Below are positions 1 through 10,974 of a DNA stretch of 64,000 nucleotides, in pieces (the stretch's first letter is position 1; each line of letters opens with the position of its first letter). This DNA comes from Costus lasius. Its lineage: Eukaryota > Streptophyta > Magnoliopsida > Zingiberales > Costaceae. Both the position numbers and the translations under genes were made by a program. Location: the NCBI GenBank assembly GCA_027563935.2, contig CM050453.2, positions 88,324,665 to 88,388,664 on the forward strand. The letters run 5' to 3'. A model generated the notes under the pieces. It was not told where the DNA came from. It saw only the letters and a list, made by a program, of their open reading frames with translations, and did no database searches.

Positions 1-1148
1 TCATGACGAAATAAAAAGTTATCTAATCATTAAAAATCAAAGGGATTACACCCCATGTCCCAAAATAGTATTAAGCTTGCATGAAGGAGAAGATACAATA
101 AATCATAGTCTTAGAGTGATCAGAAAACAAAAAGAAAGGAGAAACAACGTTACAACACGGTTGTAAAATCCTTTACATCCGTAATTTGCTTCGATGAACA
201 GCACTATCACCGCTGTTTCGTTGATTCCTCCTCTGATCGGACTCCAAATGCTTTGAAACTTCTGTGGTCTCTTCCTCTCCTCCAGGCGAAGCTTCTGCGT
301 GAAAATCACAGCCTAAGGTGCCCTCTACGCCTCTCGGCACGAGAACAAACCCTAGCAGCCTCTCTGGCGATTGCTCCTTTGATACTGGATAAAAGTTCCT
401 TCTTTCAGTGCATGTGTCTTCCCCTCTTAAAGACAAAGTAGCAACAACTTTTGGATCTCGATTTGGAGCTATGGATCAAAAGTTATGGCTCACGCAAGAT
501 TCGGACTCGTAAAAATCGCGTTTTTGACTGGGAATTACGGAAGTGTAATATCTCACGGCATTGCCGTAAAATAGCTTGAGTGTTCTGTTCTAGAAATGCT
601 GGAAAATACGGCGCGTAATTTGGTTTATGGCAGTGCCGTAATTTCGGTTGAACTTTCTGGTCGGAATATGTCTGGAAAATACGGCCCGTGTAGAAGTTTA
701 CGGTAGTGCCGTAATTTCAGCAAAGGTTTCTGTTCTGAAAACGCTCCAAAATACGGCAGTGTAATTCTTTACGGCAGTGCCGTAAAATCACAAAATCTTT
801 CTGTTTGGAAAAGCTCCAAAATCGGCCGTGTTCTTGATAATACGATAGCCTAAAAATACGGTACCGTAAAATCCTTTACGGTACCGCCGTATTTTGGTTC
901 CTGGCCTCGATTTGCATGAAATTTCTTGTGTATCTTCCTCTTGATGATGGTAATTCTTCCATGTGTTTGATTTTGCTTGAAAAAGCCCAAAATAGTGCAT
1001 TTTTGCCTGAAAATCATGAAAAACCAAAATAGGAGTAGACTTTGCAATATTCGATGAATTTAGCATGAAAACAAGCAAAAGATCTTCAATTTAGCATGAA
1101 AAGATATCTAAAATGATACAAAATATACTACATATTTTGGTGTCATCA
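1..1148 (-). mobile_element. Partial Athila-related LTR (TTACGG family), cut by the window edge
   Basis: Read on the minus strand the LTR starts at 1148 with TGATGACACC and runs out of the window at position 1. It closely matches the right part of the LTR at 52159-54114, including the block with the words CCCATGTCCCAAAATA near 53-68. On its right it abuts the inside of a copia LTR, so it was probably inserted there, with GAGTT (1149-1153) as the expected target duplication. The left boundary lies outside the window, so solo LTR versus full element cannot be decided. Confidence 0.8.
540..900 (-). repeat. Tandem palindrome array in LTR U3
   Basis: Four to five degenerate tandem units of roughly 70-80 bp, each with an A-rich lead-in, a half-site (ATACGGC...GTAA) and a near-perfect palindrome such as TTACGGCAGTGCCGTAA (near 765-785) or TACGGTACCGTA (near 857-868). 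The array lies 250-610 bp from the LTR start. It is the longer version of arrays at 9489-9650 and 27660-27800 and resembles the one at 53495-53865. Confidence 0.85.
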
Positions 1149-2694
1149 GAGTTCATTCTGATTCTAAGTCCAAGACAGATTCATGTTTGAATTTGAGTCC
1201 AATTGGGATTCATGGGTTTATGTATATCCTGGTCAAGTTTGTGCTCTGTATGGGAGTTTAACTTGGACTTGGGACTATAAACCATGTTGGATTCAAATCC
1301 TAATTTAATTAGGAGTTGGAATCCTAATCCTATTAGGAATTGGAATCCTAATCCAACTAGGAGTTGGAATCCTAATTTTATTAGGAGTTGGAATCCTAAT
1401 CCTATTAGGAATTGGAATCCTAATCCAACTAGGAGTTGGAATCCTAATCCAACTAGGAGTTGGAATCCTATTTTTATTAGGAGTTGGAATCCTAATCCTA
1501 TTAGGAATTGGAATCCTAATCCAACTAGGAGTTGGAATCATAGTCCTATTAGGAGTTGGAATCCTAATTCTACTAGGAGTGAGAATCCTAATCCAATTAG
1601 GATTCAAATCCTAATAAGAATTTGGTTATGGATATGACCCATGGTGGTTGGGCGCAAATCCTACTCCAACTAGGATTCAAATCCTAATGAGAATTGGATT
1701 TGAATAAGGCCCATTGTGTTGGGCACAAATCCTAATCTAATAAGGATTTAATTCCATGGGCCTAATTAGTGTTGAAATCCAAATCCAATTAGGGATTGTG
1801 GATTAAATCTAATTGAGTCAAGCTTGGAATCCTAATGGGAGTAGGATTTATCATTGGCGAATGGCTTAATTCCATAAATGGAATTTGCGCTAATTGATGG
1901 TATGAATCCTAATGGAATTAGGTTTCCATTGTTGGAAATAATCTTGGATGTGTGGGCTGATATGTTGGCGAGTATGGTATGATTTATTCAAGCTAAAATT
2001 CGGCCAATCATATATGGTAAGTCCTAATGAAGATTGAACTCAAATACCCTCTCTTGATTAGGCAAGAAGCTTGATTCTTTCCAAGCTTCATGATGCGCTA
2101 ATTCAAGGAGGCATGTGGCTGAACTCTTATGGCAATTCCTTGGAGGAATTGTGCCAAGAGTATGGAAGGAAAGTAGAGGGGCGGCTATGGCTTGAATGCA
2201 TATAAAAGAAGGGGTATGCGCCCCCTCTTTGGGTAAAAAAACAAGTGCAGAATTTCTTCTTGATGCAAGGCAACTTGGAGTTGTGCATGCCTTGAAGCCC
2301 TAGCTACCCTCTTCCTTTAGTGTTGCACCACTATCCTTCATCCTCTTCTTTGTTGGCCGAGAGTCTCCTTGGAGGAGTCTTGTTGGCGTGAAGAACAAAG
2401 GAAGAAGAAGAAGGAGATTCCAAGATGTGATCTTCTCTTCCCGAGGCTAGGACCAAGCGTGGAGGGAGCAACATTGAGAAGGTCGATGCGTGGATACTTG
2501 TAGAGGATGAGCACTTGAGCGACTTCAACTTGGCATCATCGTCTTGACAAGCATTAGAGGTATCATCCCTATCACATCCTTGTGTTCTCTCTCTCGCATC
2601 AATCATTGGGAAAGAAATATGTTTCGGGTGTAATGCTTCTTCCGCTGCGTCTTGGGATTGTAAAATTTTAAATTACACCCGGTATTCCCCAATA
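1149..2694 (+). mobile_element. Ty1/copia LTR, 5' end interrupted
   Basis: This matches the reverse complement of the LTR at 14212-16548 over its last 1.5 kb. A TATA box (TATAAAAG, 2201-2208) marks the U3/R boundary. The 3' end reads ...TTCCCCAATA at 2694, matching the CCCTAATA end of the other copy. The first ~0.9 kb of the LTR is absent here because the element at 1-1148 sits inside it. No primer binding site follows 2694, so this is a solo LTR or a 3' LTR. Confidence 0.8.
1290..1615 (+). repeat. 24-bp tandem repeat inside the copia LTR
   Basis: About 13-14 copies of a 24-bp unit of the form TAGGAGTTGGAATCCTAATC plus four variable bases. Because 24 is a multiple of three and the unit is nearly its own reverse complement, both strands appear as open 8-residue repeats (RSWNPNPT-like and IRIPTPSW-like). 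These are repeat artefacts, not proteins. The sister LTR has the same repeat in inverse orientation at about 15285-15515 with fewer copies (about nine). Confidence 0.9.
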
Positions 2695-2984
2695 GGTGAA
2701 CCCCGCCGGGTCACCTGACTGTGAAGTACACTGGAGAGCGATTTAGAAACTCAGATATAGTAGACTTCATGGGTGAATAGGGTTCACCTGGCCGTGAAGT
2801 GCACTGTGCTGCAGAAAAATTCCAATTTAAATTTATTGCTCACCCAGCACGCCTGCATCATAAAATAAGACTCCCATCAGTATAATTCGAAATCAAATCC
2901 TCCAAAAGAAATAAAAAAAACAAGACAATGAAAGTACTCATGAACGATAAACTAAAAACCAAACACGAATTGAGAAAAAGGAAA
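2695..2984. mobile_element. Athila-type fragment with GGTGAACC palindromes
   Basis: Two imperfect palindromes with arms GGTGAACCC and GGGTCACC or GGTTCACC lie at 2694-2716 and 2770-2792, about 77 bp apart. They resemble the U3 array of the LTR at 30706-32165. The rest (2830-2984) is the 3' noncoding region of the minus-strand pol fragment that follows. No gene is seen. Confidence 0.55.
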
Positions 2985-3002
2985 ACTTGAGTTGCCTCCC
3001 AA
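2985..3002 (-). other. Conserved post-pol hairpin (TTGGGAGGCAAC)
   Basis: On the minus strand CTTGGGAGGCAACTCAAG lies 3' of the integrase. The same block, TTGGG-AGGCAA-CCCAA, follows the gag-like region at 6495-6510 and 20245-20260. It can pair as a 5-bp stem with a 6-nt loop. It helps to align pol-bearing with pol-less elements. Confidence 0.7.
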
Positions 3003-3042
3003 GAGCGCTAGTTTAAAGTCAATAGCTCGACCATAAGAGTTA

Positions 3043-5011
3043 TTAAATCGTCGAGTCTGTGAGGTCTAAAAGGGCAAGGACTTCCCCTTTTTCGACCCGC
3101 TCATCTTCAAAGTAATGCTTAAGGCAGTGGCCGTTGACAATAAAACTCCCTATGCGTTCAGTCCAAATCGTGATTGCGCTATACAGTTGAACGTGCTGAA
3201 CTATGAAAGCCCCAGACCGCCTCGTGCGGAGCTTCCCTGGAAATAGCTGAAGTCTCGAATTAAAGAAGCACTTTGTCCCGTTCACGAAATTCCTTCTTCA
3301 CTATACGCTTGTCATGCCAATACTTAGTGCGTGCTTTATAGATCTTGGCATTCTCGTAGGCAAAAAGGCGCATCTCTTCCAACTCGTTAAGTTGTAACTT
3401 TCTTCTCTCACCGGCGCCTTTGAAGTCGTAATTGACTTGCTTGACGGCCCAATACACCCTGTGCTCGAGTTTAACAGATAAGTGACATGATTTTCCATAG
3501 ATAAGTTGGAAAGGAGACATACCGAGGGGTGTCTTGAACGCAGTCCTGTAGGCCCATAAAGTATCATGTAATTTCAATGCCCAATCCTTCCGTAATCGAG
3601 ATTCAGTTTTCTCTAGTATTTGCTTGATTTCTCTGTTAGAAACCTCCACATGACCACTCGTCTGAGGATGATAGGGTGTGGCAATTTTGTGCTTTACACC
3701 ATACTCTTTCAAAAGTGCTCCAAACTTTTGCTCAATGAAGTGGGAGCCGCCATCACTGATCAAAACACGTGGAACTCCAAATTGAGGAAAAATAGTCCGC
3801 TTCATAAACTTCATAACGACTCTAGAGTCATTAGTAGCTTCGGCGGATGCTCCAACCCACTTCGACACGTAGTCAACGGCAACCAGAATATACCATTTCC
3901 CACATGAAGATGAGAAGGGTCCCAAGAAGTTGTTCCCCCACACATAAAAAATTTCTACTTCCAATATATCATTCAGAGGCAGCTCATCCCTTTTGGAGAG
4001 ATTCTTAGTCTGTTGGCAACTGTCACAAGTTGAAATAAAGTGTTTAGCATCATGAAATATGGAGTGCCAATATAAACCTAACTGTAGAACTTTGAAAGCT
4101 GTTTTAAAGGCCCCTGCGTGTCCTCCATAGGGTGAAGAATGGCAATGAGTCAACACATAATGTATCTCCACCTCTGGTACACGTCGTCTGTACATCCCGT
4201 CTGGACATCTCCGGTACAAGTATGGTTCGTCCTAGTAATAAAATTTTACATCATGTAAAAACCTTTTCTTCCCCTGAAAAGTAAGATCAGGAGGAAAAAT
4301 GTTAGACACAATGTAATTGACATAGTCTGCATACCATGGGATTTGTTGATCCACTAAAGCATATAGATGTTCTTCAAGGAATGCATCATTGATCTCTAAC
4401 TCATCATCAGTTTTCTTTTCAGCATCGTGTTCAAGCGTAGAAAGATGGTTAGCCACCAAGTTTTCACTCCCCTTCTTATCCCTGATCTCAACATCAAATT
4501 CTTGCAAGAGAAGGATCCATCGAATGAGTCTTGGTTTGACATCCTTTTTATTCATCAGATATTTAATAGTTGCATGATCAGTGAAAATAATTACTTTCGA
4601 ATTAACTAAATAGGAGCAAAACTTATCAAAAGCAAAAACTATGACGAGCAACACTTTTTCCTTGGTTGCATAATTCATCTGGGCATTGTCGAGCGTTCGA
4701 CTGGCATAATAGATGGTGTGAAGCTTTTTATCCTTCCTCTGTCCCCAGACCACCCCAACGACTTGGTCACTAGCATCGCACATGGGTTCAAAAGGGAGAG
4801 ACCAATTTGGGGGTTGGATTATCGGAGCAAAAATCAACACTTAAGTTTCATAAAGGCTTCTTCGCAATCCCTGTCAAAAGAAAAGATAGAATCTTTAGCA
4901 AGAAGGTTAGTTAAGGGGCGAGCTATCTTAGAGAAGTCTTTAATAAATCGTCTATAGAAGCCAGCGTGTCCAAGAAAACTCCTGATCCCCTTTGCTGATG
5001 TAGGTAGCTTA
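3043..5011 (-). pseudogene. Ty3/gypsy (Athila-type) pol fragment: end of RT, RNase H, integrase
   Basis: Read from 5011 downwards. The end of the RT domain (GFYRRFIKDFS near 4960-4910) is followed by RNase H (about 4840-4400) with [20 protein letters not shown] and [11 protein letters not shown]. The closing ENLVANHLS has N where aspartate is usual, so a catalytic residue is probably lost. Integrase follows (about 4200-3260): zinc-binding HCHSSPYGGH...CDSC, then the DDE residues in VAVDYVSKW, LISDGGSHF and GHVEVSNREIK. The C-terminal LFPGKL motif and NGHCLKHY are near 3240-3110. Breaks: a stop at 4232-4234 where tryptophan is expected, and frameshifts near 4842 and 3270. The upstream RT, protease and gag are missing, cut at the junction with the plus-strand element at 5012. 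This is the only Athila-type pol in the window and shows what the pol-less relatives lack. Confidence 0.9.
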
Positions 5012-5205
5012 TTTTACATTTAACTTTGTTTTTTTTTTATTTTTGCTGATTTTGGAATTTCACAAGTTGTGACAGAACTGTGATTTCTGAATTTTTTTTT
5101 AATTTGCTTGTGTTTTTTTTTCTATTTTTTATATTTTGAAAAAAAATTATTATTTTTGATTGATTGGTGTTAGATAATCTTTCTGTTCTTGATAGATTTG
5201 AAGAT

Positions 5206-6393
5206 ATGTCTTTTAATTACAACTCCTAGGCAACTGAAAGAGGTGAGGTATACATGCCACAAGAAAGGTATGAAGATGATTCATTGTGCACTATTGCAGA
5301 TAAATTAAATTCTTGTATGCACGCTGTTAGATGTGATATTTGTTGTTGTTTTGATCATTATATTTCTGATTGCCAAATTTTAATGCCTTAAAATTCTAAT
5401 TCATCATGGTATCAAGATGATTATTATGATTCTAGATGGAAAAATTAAACTTCTTTTCATGAGGATTGCTTAAATCACATTTCTAAACCATACTTTGAGG
5501 ACATTGAAGAATCTAGGTTAAATTCAATGCTTGAAAAATTTATGACAAATCAAAACAAGATAATGACAAATCAAAGTAAGGAAATTGAAGATCTTAAAGA
5601 GATAGTTGGTCAGCTTGCTTCTCAAGTAGAATCTATATCTTCTAATACTGAAATGTTAGAAGCCCAGTTAGCACAACAAGATTGTTTATTTGAGTTTGAT
5701 TTGGAAACTGAAGAAATTGATTTAGAAAAATCCCCCTTTGATTATGATTGTTTTGAGATTGAGCCTTATGTGAACTTTAATAAATCTCACTCTGATTTTG
5801 ATGATTGTAAAATTGATTCTTTTGATAATTTATTTGTGAAAAAATTTGAGGATGTTGATTTTGTTAAATTTCCTCTTATTCTAGTGATAGTTATGAAATT
5901 GATTCTTTTGATGATATATTATTTGTTGTTAAATCTGAGGAAACATATGAGAAGACTGATTTAGAAAAATCTTATTCTAATTTTGTTAGTAATTTTGAAA
6001 TTGATAAAGTGCATGAGGAACTTGAAAAGGATTTAAAAATTATGAATATTGATGAACCTCAATCTGTTGTTTTGCCCATATCTAATGTTTACTCTTTTGA
6101 TTTATTTAAAAAATTATTTTTCATTAAGGAATCTTATGCGAGAAAGAAAGATTATTTTGATGATCCAATGTTTATATCTTTTGATCAAAGTCCTATGGCA
6201 ATTGAAGATAAAAAATTTGAGGAAAGGACTTATGATTTTGCTTTTTGCTAAATATAGGAAGATCATTGAATATCATTTGATTGGAATTGAAAATATTGAT
6301 TTTGATTTCCGCATATTTGAGAAAGCCATGTCAATTGTGATTTATTTAAAATTTTGGATATTTGAATTAGTGGCTAAACTTTTTGGACAGTAG
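5206..6393 (+). pseudogene. Gag-like zinc-knuckle/acidic protein of the pol-less element (decayed)
   Basis: ATG at 5206 matches the start of the copy at 26089. Early on, CDICCCFDHYISDC (about 5334-5375) fits a CX2CX4HX4C retroviral zinc knuckle. A short heptad-like helix (EIEDLKEIVGQLASQVESI, near 5580-5635) and then a strongly acidic stretch built of D/E-F-D words (FDYDCFEIE, SDFDDCKIDSFDNL) follow. Breaks: a stop at 5227-5229 (tryptophan in the sister copy), further stops between 5390 and 5450, and frameshifts near 5880 and 6040. The family is not named with certainty; position and zinc knuckle indicate a Gag role (RNA binding, particle assembly). Similar to 24996-26089. Confidence 0.75.
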
Positions 6394-6494
6394 AAAAGGA
6401 AAAAATTGCATGCTATTTACTTTGGTACTGATTCACCTGCTTTGCCATGAGATTTGAGTTTTGGTCAAGCTAATGACCTAAAAATTAGCGCTTC

Positions 6495-6510
6495 TTGGGA
6501 GGCAACCCAA
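6495..6510 (+). other. Conserved hairpin TTGGGAGGCAACCCAA
   Basis: A 5-bp perfect inverted repeat (TTGGG/CCCAA) around AGGCAA. It sits about 100 bp after the gag-like region here but after integrase in the pol-bearing fragment (2985-3002), which places the missing pol block between about 6393 and 6495. Confidence 0.75.
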
Positions 6511-6599
6511 GCACTCTTACTTAGCTTAGTTTCTTTTATTTTAGTTTATTTTTAGAATTAATTTTTCTTCTCTTTTTGCATGGAAAATAAAATTTTGCA

Positions 6600-6895
6600 C
6601 AAAATACGGCACTGCCAAAATCTTTTTCACGGGCCGTAATTTGGGTTGATTTCTTTCCCGAGAGTTAATTGATTTTTACGACACTACTGTAAGGAATTTT
6701 ATGGTACCGTAATTTTTGATCGTTTTCGATTTCACGTGCCGTAATTTTGAGTGTTTTCTTATCCAAAAGTTTTATGGTTTTTACAGCGGTACCGTAATCA
6801 TTTTCACGGTACCGTATTTTTGGTTCATTTTTTACCAGAAAATTTTGTGCAAATTACGGCACTGCCGTAAGGAATATTACGCCCGTAATTTGAAA
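6600..6895 (+). repeat. Internal palindrome array (TTACGG type)
   Basis: About four degenerate ~75-bp units carrying ATACGGCACTGCC, GGTACCGTAA, CACGGTACCGTA and TTACGGCACTGCCGTAA (near 6855-6872). The words are the same as in this family's LTR, but the array is inside the element, just 3' of the hairpin at 6495. The sister element carries the equivalent array at 19775-20160. Confidence 0.85.
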
Positions 6896-9233
6896 TCTGC
6901 ATTCTGCTTATTTGATTAGGTGTTTTCTCGTTGTGATTTTAAGAAACTAGAGCGGCAAAATTTTTGATCTTTGGCACGAACATGAACTACTCATCTTTGT
7001 CTATCATTTGGATATTTTTGTTGAATTTTAAAAGCTCACGGATCATCTTAAAACACGTAGCATCTTTTTGATTCTGATTAATTTCTGCAGCAGTTTTTTT
7101 TGACTGATCTGATTAGCGTTTTTGTTGCAGATTTTTAAGATGTTTTGATGTGTTGAAACTCGATCTTTCACTTGAAATTGGAAGTACATGCTTCATTCTA
7201 TCTCTTGGATTTGTTGTTTTCATGAAAATACTTTCTGATCATTCTAGAAAGCGTGACAACTTTTGGTAATTGATTAACTTTTGTGCAGTTTTTCACTTAG
7301 AAATCTGAGTAGCCCTCTTTCTGTTGATACCCTAAATTCCTAATAGATTTTGATCCTTTGATTTTCATACACCTGGAAAGAACAAGTTTTATTCTACTTC
7401 ATGGCTTTGTCTATTTTCTTTATGGATCATTAAATCTTATTATTGAGTATAGCTACTTTTTGTAACTGAATTAGTAGGCTGCTCTGCTATCCTTGGACAC
7501 CTACAGCTTCTTCTCCAGATTTGCAGCACCTCTTGCCAGCCCAACCACCACCACTACAGTTGTCTCTGACACCACTGTTTCCAGCCGTCGACACTGGATT
7601 ATACCATCAGTAGCCTACTATTTCTTCTTCTGTCTCTGTTTCTATTGACTTTATTTATGCAACAGAATCATCATTAGTAACTCTGATTTTTTTTATTTTT
7701 GCAGTGCTATCTTCTGCACTCACCGGCCAACGACTTCGCCACCATGACTGTAGTCTCCAGCAGGCCACTGGAGACTACTCATTATCATTCTACTATCGGC
7801 ACCATCATCTTTATCGCTAGCAACTTTTCAGCTAGCATCTGTTCCACTTCTGCTTCTCACCTGCACAAGCTCTTTCCACCAGCATCCCCTTCAGACCTCC
7901 GGCAACATCTTTGATTCTATTATTATTATTATTTTAGTTAAATACTATTTTTGGTTTGAGCCTTATGTATTTAAAAATTGTGCAGGAAAATTTCAGAATG
8001 CACATCTTTGGACCTAGCCACATCTACCCTGATTTTATACCCCGGATGATGATTGAGCTTGCTATATAGTTTTGTGAGTATTGTTTGCACTTTTTTGTGA
8101 TTTGATATGATTATCTATATTTTTCTTCTCCTAAAATTTTTATCACTGTACATCCTTTGCATTGTTTGAGCCTTATGTGATTATTGGATTTATCACTTTA
8201 TATCTTTTGACTACATGAGTTTCATGCTTCATACTTTTTGCATTGATATTGATATTTTGATGTTTAAAAATTTTTATGAGAGGGGTGTGAATTTTTCTAT
8301 GTTTATGCATGTCAAAGTCTATGAATGGAAATATACCTATTATGTTGAATTTATTTCTTCAATATATATCTACTTGTTGAAATCCTTCATTGATTGATGC
8401 ATAAGGTTTTGGGTACGTATGTTGTTTGATGAATGAAACCTTAGAGTGAAACATCTTTCTTGAATAAAATGAGCATATGAGTATAATTTTTGAATTGATA
8501 TCAATTGATTAACCTTGTTGATGTTTAGTTTATCTTATTATTTGTTGGGAAAAAAGAATCCAAAATCCATAAAAAGAGAGAGAGACTCCCCTACTTGGCA
8601 CTGTGTAAAATTGACAGTAGTACCTAAGACATGGGATGAAGTCTATAAAAAAAAAGAGAAAAAAAAAAATAACTCCCCTACTTGGCACTATGTAAAATTG
8701 ATAGTGGTACCTAAGACATGGTTTGGAGTCTATAAAATAAAATAAAATAAAATAAAATAAAAAAGAGAGAAAAAAAAATAACTCCTCTACTGGGCACTGT
8801 GTAAAATTGACAGTGGTACCAAAGATAAAAGTTGACGTCCAAATAAAAAGTGTGTATCTATGTTGGTATATACCATCAAAAACACAATAAAAAAAAGAGA
8901 GAGAAAGATTTTGAGTGGAAAAAGATTTTGGATATCCTATTCCTGTAAACAAATGTTTGATAGATTTAAACTGAAACTTAAGTGAAATCATGAGATTGAG
9001 ACTCTTTTTATTTTGCGAGTTGCAAAGTTTTATTTGATCAAAGTTGTGAATCTTAAAGATTAAATTCAGAGGACGATGTATTTATCTAAAATTTTGTGCA
9101 AGAAATTGGTGGAATATTTCATGAGTGATTATATTTTAGAAAATTATTTTTCATAAAAGGTCATATTTCCATAGTAGTGTTCTTTATTCTTTTTATGTGC
9201 TTGAGGACAAGCAAAGTTTGAGCCTTATGTGTT
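6896..9233 (+). other. 3' noncoding region of the pol-less element
   Basis: AT-rich sequence with no credible reading frame over 80 codons. It contains a short CCACCA-rich patch (7500-7910), the three stem-loops listed separately, and a purine-rich tract with GAGGACAAGCAAAG (9203-9216) shortly before the LTR, likely the polypurine tract region. The block GTTTGAGCCTTATG recurs at 7956, 8168 and 9217. The same region occurs in reverse at 17568-19780. Confidence 0.7.
8584..8835 (+). repeat. Three tandem covarying stem-loops
   Basis: Three copies of a ~60-bp module beginning ACTCC(C/T)CTACT. Each has a 6-bp stem and the 9-nt loop GTAAAATTG. Arms are CACTGT/ACAGTA (8599-8619, one mismatch), CACTAT/ATAGTG (8686-8706, fully paired) and CACTGT/ACAGTG (8795-8815, fully paired). 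An outer GACT...AGTC pairing is possible. See the matching modules at 17989-18100, 30292-30403 and 54553-54668. Confidence 0.85.
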
Positions 9234-10936
9234 TGATGACACTAAAATTTATAGTGTATTTTATGTCATTTCATTAGTCTTTTTGTGTCATATTTATACT
9301 ACTTTGCTTATTTTTACGCCTTTTTTTATGAAATATTGCAGAATCTACTTCTATGTTGGTTTTTAATGATTTTCAGGTAAAAGGCATGATTTTAAGACGT
9401 TTTCAAGCAAAATCAAATACATAGAAGAATTCACATCATCAAGAAGAGATTACAGGACAAATTTCATGCAAATCAAAGCCACTTACCAAATTACGGCAGT
9501 GCCATAATTATAATTACGGTACCATATTTTTTGAGTACTACCATAATTTTAGAGCACTGTCGTATTTTGGGTGATTTCCATACAGAAGATTTTTCAGAAA
9601 TTACGGCATCCCCATAATTATTTTTACGGTACCGTAATTTGACCCAGTTTACCCGAGTTTTGCGCCGCAAAATTAAAAAAATGATATCTTGATATTTAGG
9701 GCACCAAATGGAGATCCGAAAGAAGCTGTGGACTTGTCTCAACGAGGGGAAGATAAAGAGACCAAAAGTCCCAATTTTGATGAACTATTCAGGGAGAAAT
9801 CAAGGGAGGCGTCTCTAGGGTTCGGCCACGCGCCAAGAGGCGTGGAGGTCACCTCAGGCCGTGAATTTTACACTGAAGCTTCGCCTGGAGGAGGGGAGGA
9901 CATCACAGAATTTTCAGAGCGAAAGGATCTCGATTGGAGGAGAAATCAATGAAAGAAGGGTCATGGGCACTGTTCACAGCGAGTTTTCATCAAAAATTAC
10001 GGCTGTAATTTCCATTACAGCCGTGTTGTAACGTTATTTCTCCTTCTTCTTTGATTTCTGACACTTTGATACTATGGTTGATTGTATTTTCTCTTCTATG
10101 CTAGCTTAATCATATTTTCAGACATGGGAGAGTAATTCACTTTGATTTTTTATGACTAGATAACTTTTATTTTCGTCAAAATAGTTTTATTATGATGATT
10201 CTACTTATGTGATAGATTGCTCTATGATTCTCCATAGTTTTCTTATTATCATACATGATTCTAGAGTTTTTGCAATAGACTGAAAAGTGACTTGCTTGAG
10301 CACTTGGAACCCTAAAATTGGATAATAGGAATTCACTATAAGAAATTAGGTTATTTCTTATTTCCTGATTTTAGAATAATAATTGTCATGTTTGATAAAA
10401 AGAATCTAGGATTGAGTTATTTTGTCAAACGGGAAGATCTTATGTGAAAGTAAGGATCGGAACGTTGGAAAACTATAAGTAGAACCTGTGTTGAGACTCG
10501 GATGCACAAAAGTGATCCTTGAAATTCCACTTGAGATAATCCACTTAGAATTCCGATGCATAAAAGTGATCCTTGAGTTCTTTGTTTGATGATTTACTTA
10601 TTTTCAGCGTTGGGATAGATCTTGCATGAAAGCGAGGATTGGTTCCTGCATGGTTGTCTGCACGAAAGTGAGACAATCCCTTTATGAAGTAAATTAGATC
10701 TTTATCATAATGAAATTAGACTGACGACCTTTTATTCATATCTAGTCATTAAAATTAAAGTGAATGAAACCCTAGTCCCATGTTTCTCTTTGATTTTGTG
10801 TTATTTCTTTCATTACTTGCATCATATTCGATTGCTTAGCTAGTAAGAATACAACTATTTGGTACTTAACACGTAGGTCTCTGTGGGATCGATATTTTTT
10901 ATTACTTCGAGTGTCCGTGCACTTGTGGACACAACA
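9234..10936 (+). mobile_element. 3' LTR of the pol-less element (1703 bp)
   Basis: It starts TGATGACACTAAAATT at 9234 directly after the purine-rich tract and ends ...GGACACAACA at 10936. It matches the 26361-28074 LTR in reverse orientation along its length, including the stretch with repeated CACTTTCGTGCA-like words (reverse here, 10430-10680) and the end GTGCACTTG. A short palindrome array lies at 9489-9650. The sequence after 10936 resembles a primer binding site instead of a target duplication. Confidence 0.88.
9489..9650 (+). repeat. Short palindrome array in LTR U3
   Basis: About two units with ATTACGGCAGTGCC, ATTACGGTACCATA, GCACTGTCGTA and TTTACGGTACCGTAA. It starts 255 bp from the LTR start, the same offset as in the other LTRs of the family. 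Confidence 0.75.
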
Positions 10937-10974
10937 AGTCTTTGGTGGCAACGCCAGAAATAAGTTTTTGTCTA
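10937..10974 (+). other. Primer-binding-site-like leader remnant
   Basis: AGTCTTTGGTGGCAACGCC follows the LTR. It aligns with the sequence after the LTR end in the copy at 26361 (minus strand: AGTTTTTGATGTCATTGCC), itself a decayed Athila-type tRNA-Asp primer site. Its presence after what is otherwise the 3' LTR means the LTR carries internal sequence on both sides. At about 10975 it joins copia sequence. Confidence 0.5.

Larger units (their letters stand above)
5012..10936 (+). mobile_element. Pol-less 'gag-only' Athila-related retrotransposon, 5' truncated
   Basis: The internal region starts abruptly at about 5012 next to the opposite-strand pol fragment. Order: leader, gag-like region (5206-6393), then within 100 bp the TTGGGAGGCAACCCAA hairpin that normally follows pol, a palindrome array (6600-6895), about 2.3 kb of noncoding DNA with three stem-loops (8599-8815), and the 3' LTR (9234-10936). 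No RT, RNase H or integrase motif occurs. The nested minus-strand element at 16937-28074 has the same plan, so absence of pol is a property of the family and not one deletion. Confidence 0.8.

Noticed and set aside
540..900. CRISPR-like array of repeats with palindromes
   Set aside because: Units are degenerate and spacers are themselves similar; the context is plant LTR DNA with no cas genes.
1284..1637. 117-codon frame (and 100 codons on the other strand)
   Set aside because: Produced by the 24-bp tandem repeat; open on both strands and not present as protein in the sister LTR.
3043..10936. One autonomous Athila element made of the pol fragment plus the gag-like region
   Set aside because: The two parts are on opposite strands, meet at a truncation point, and the gag-like element has its own post-pol hairpin immediately after its ORF.
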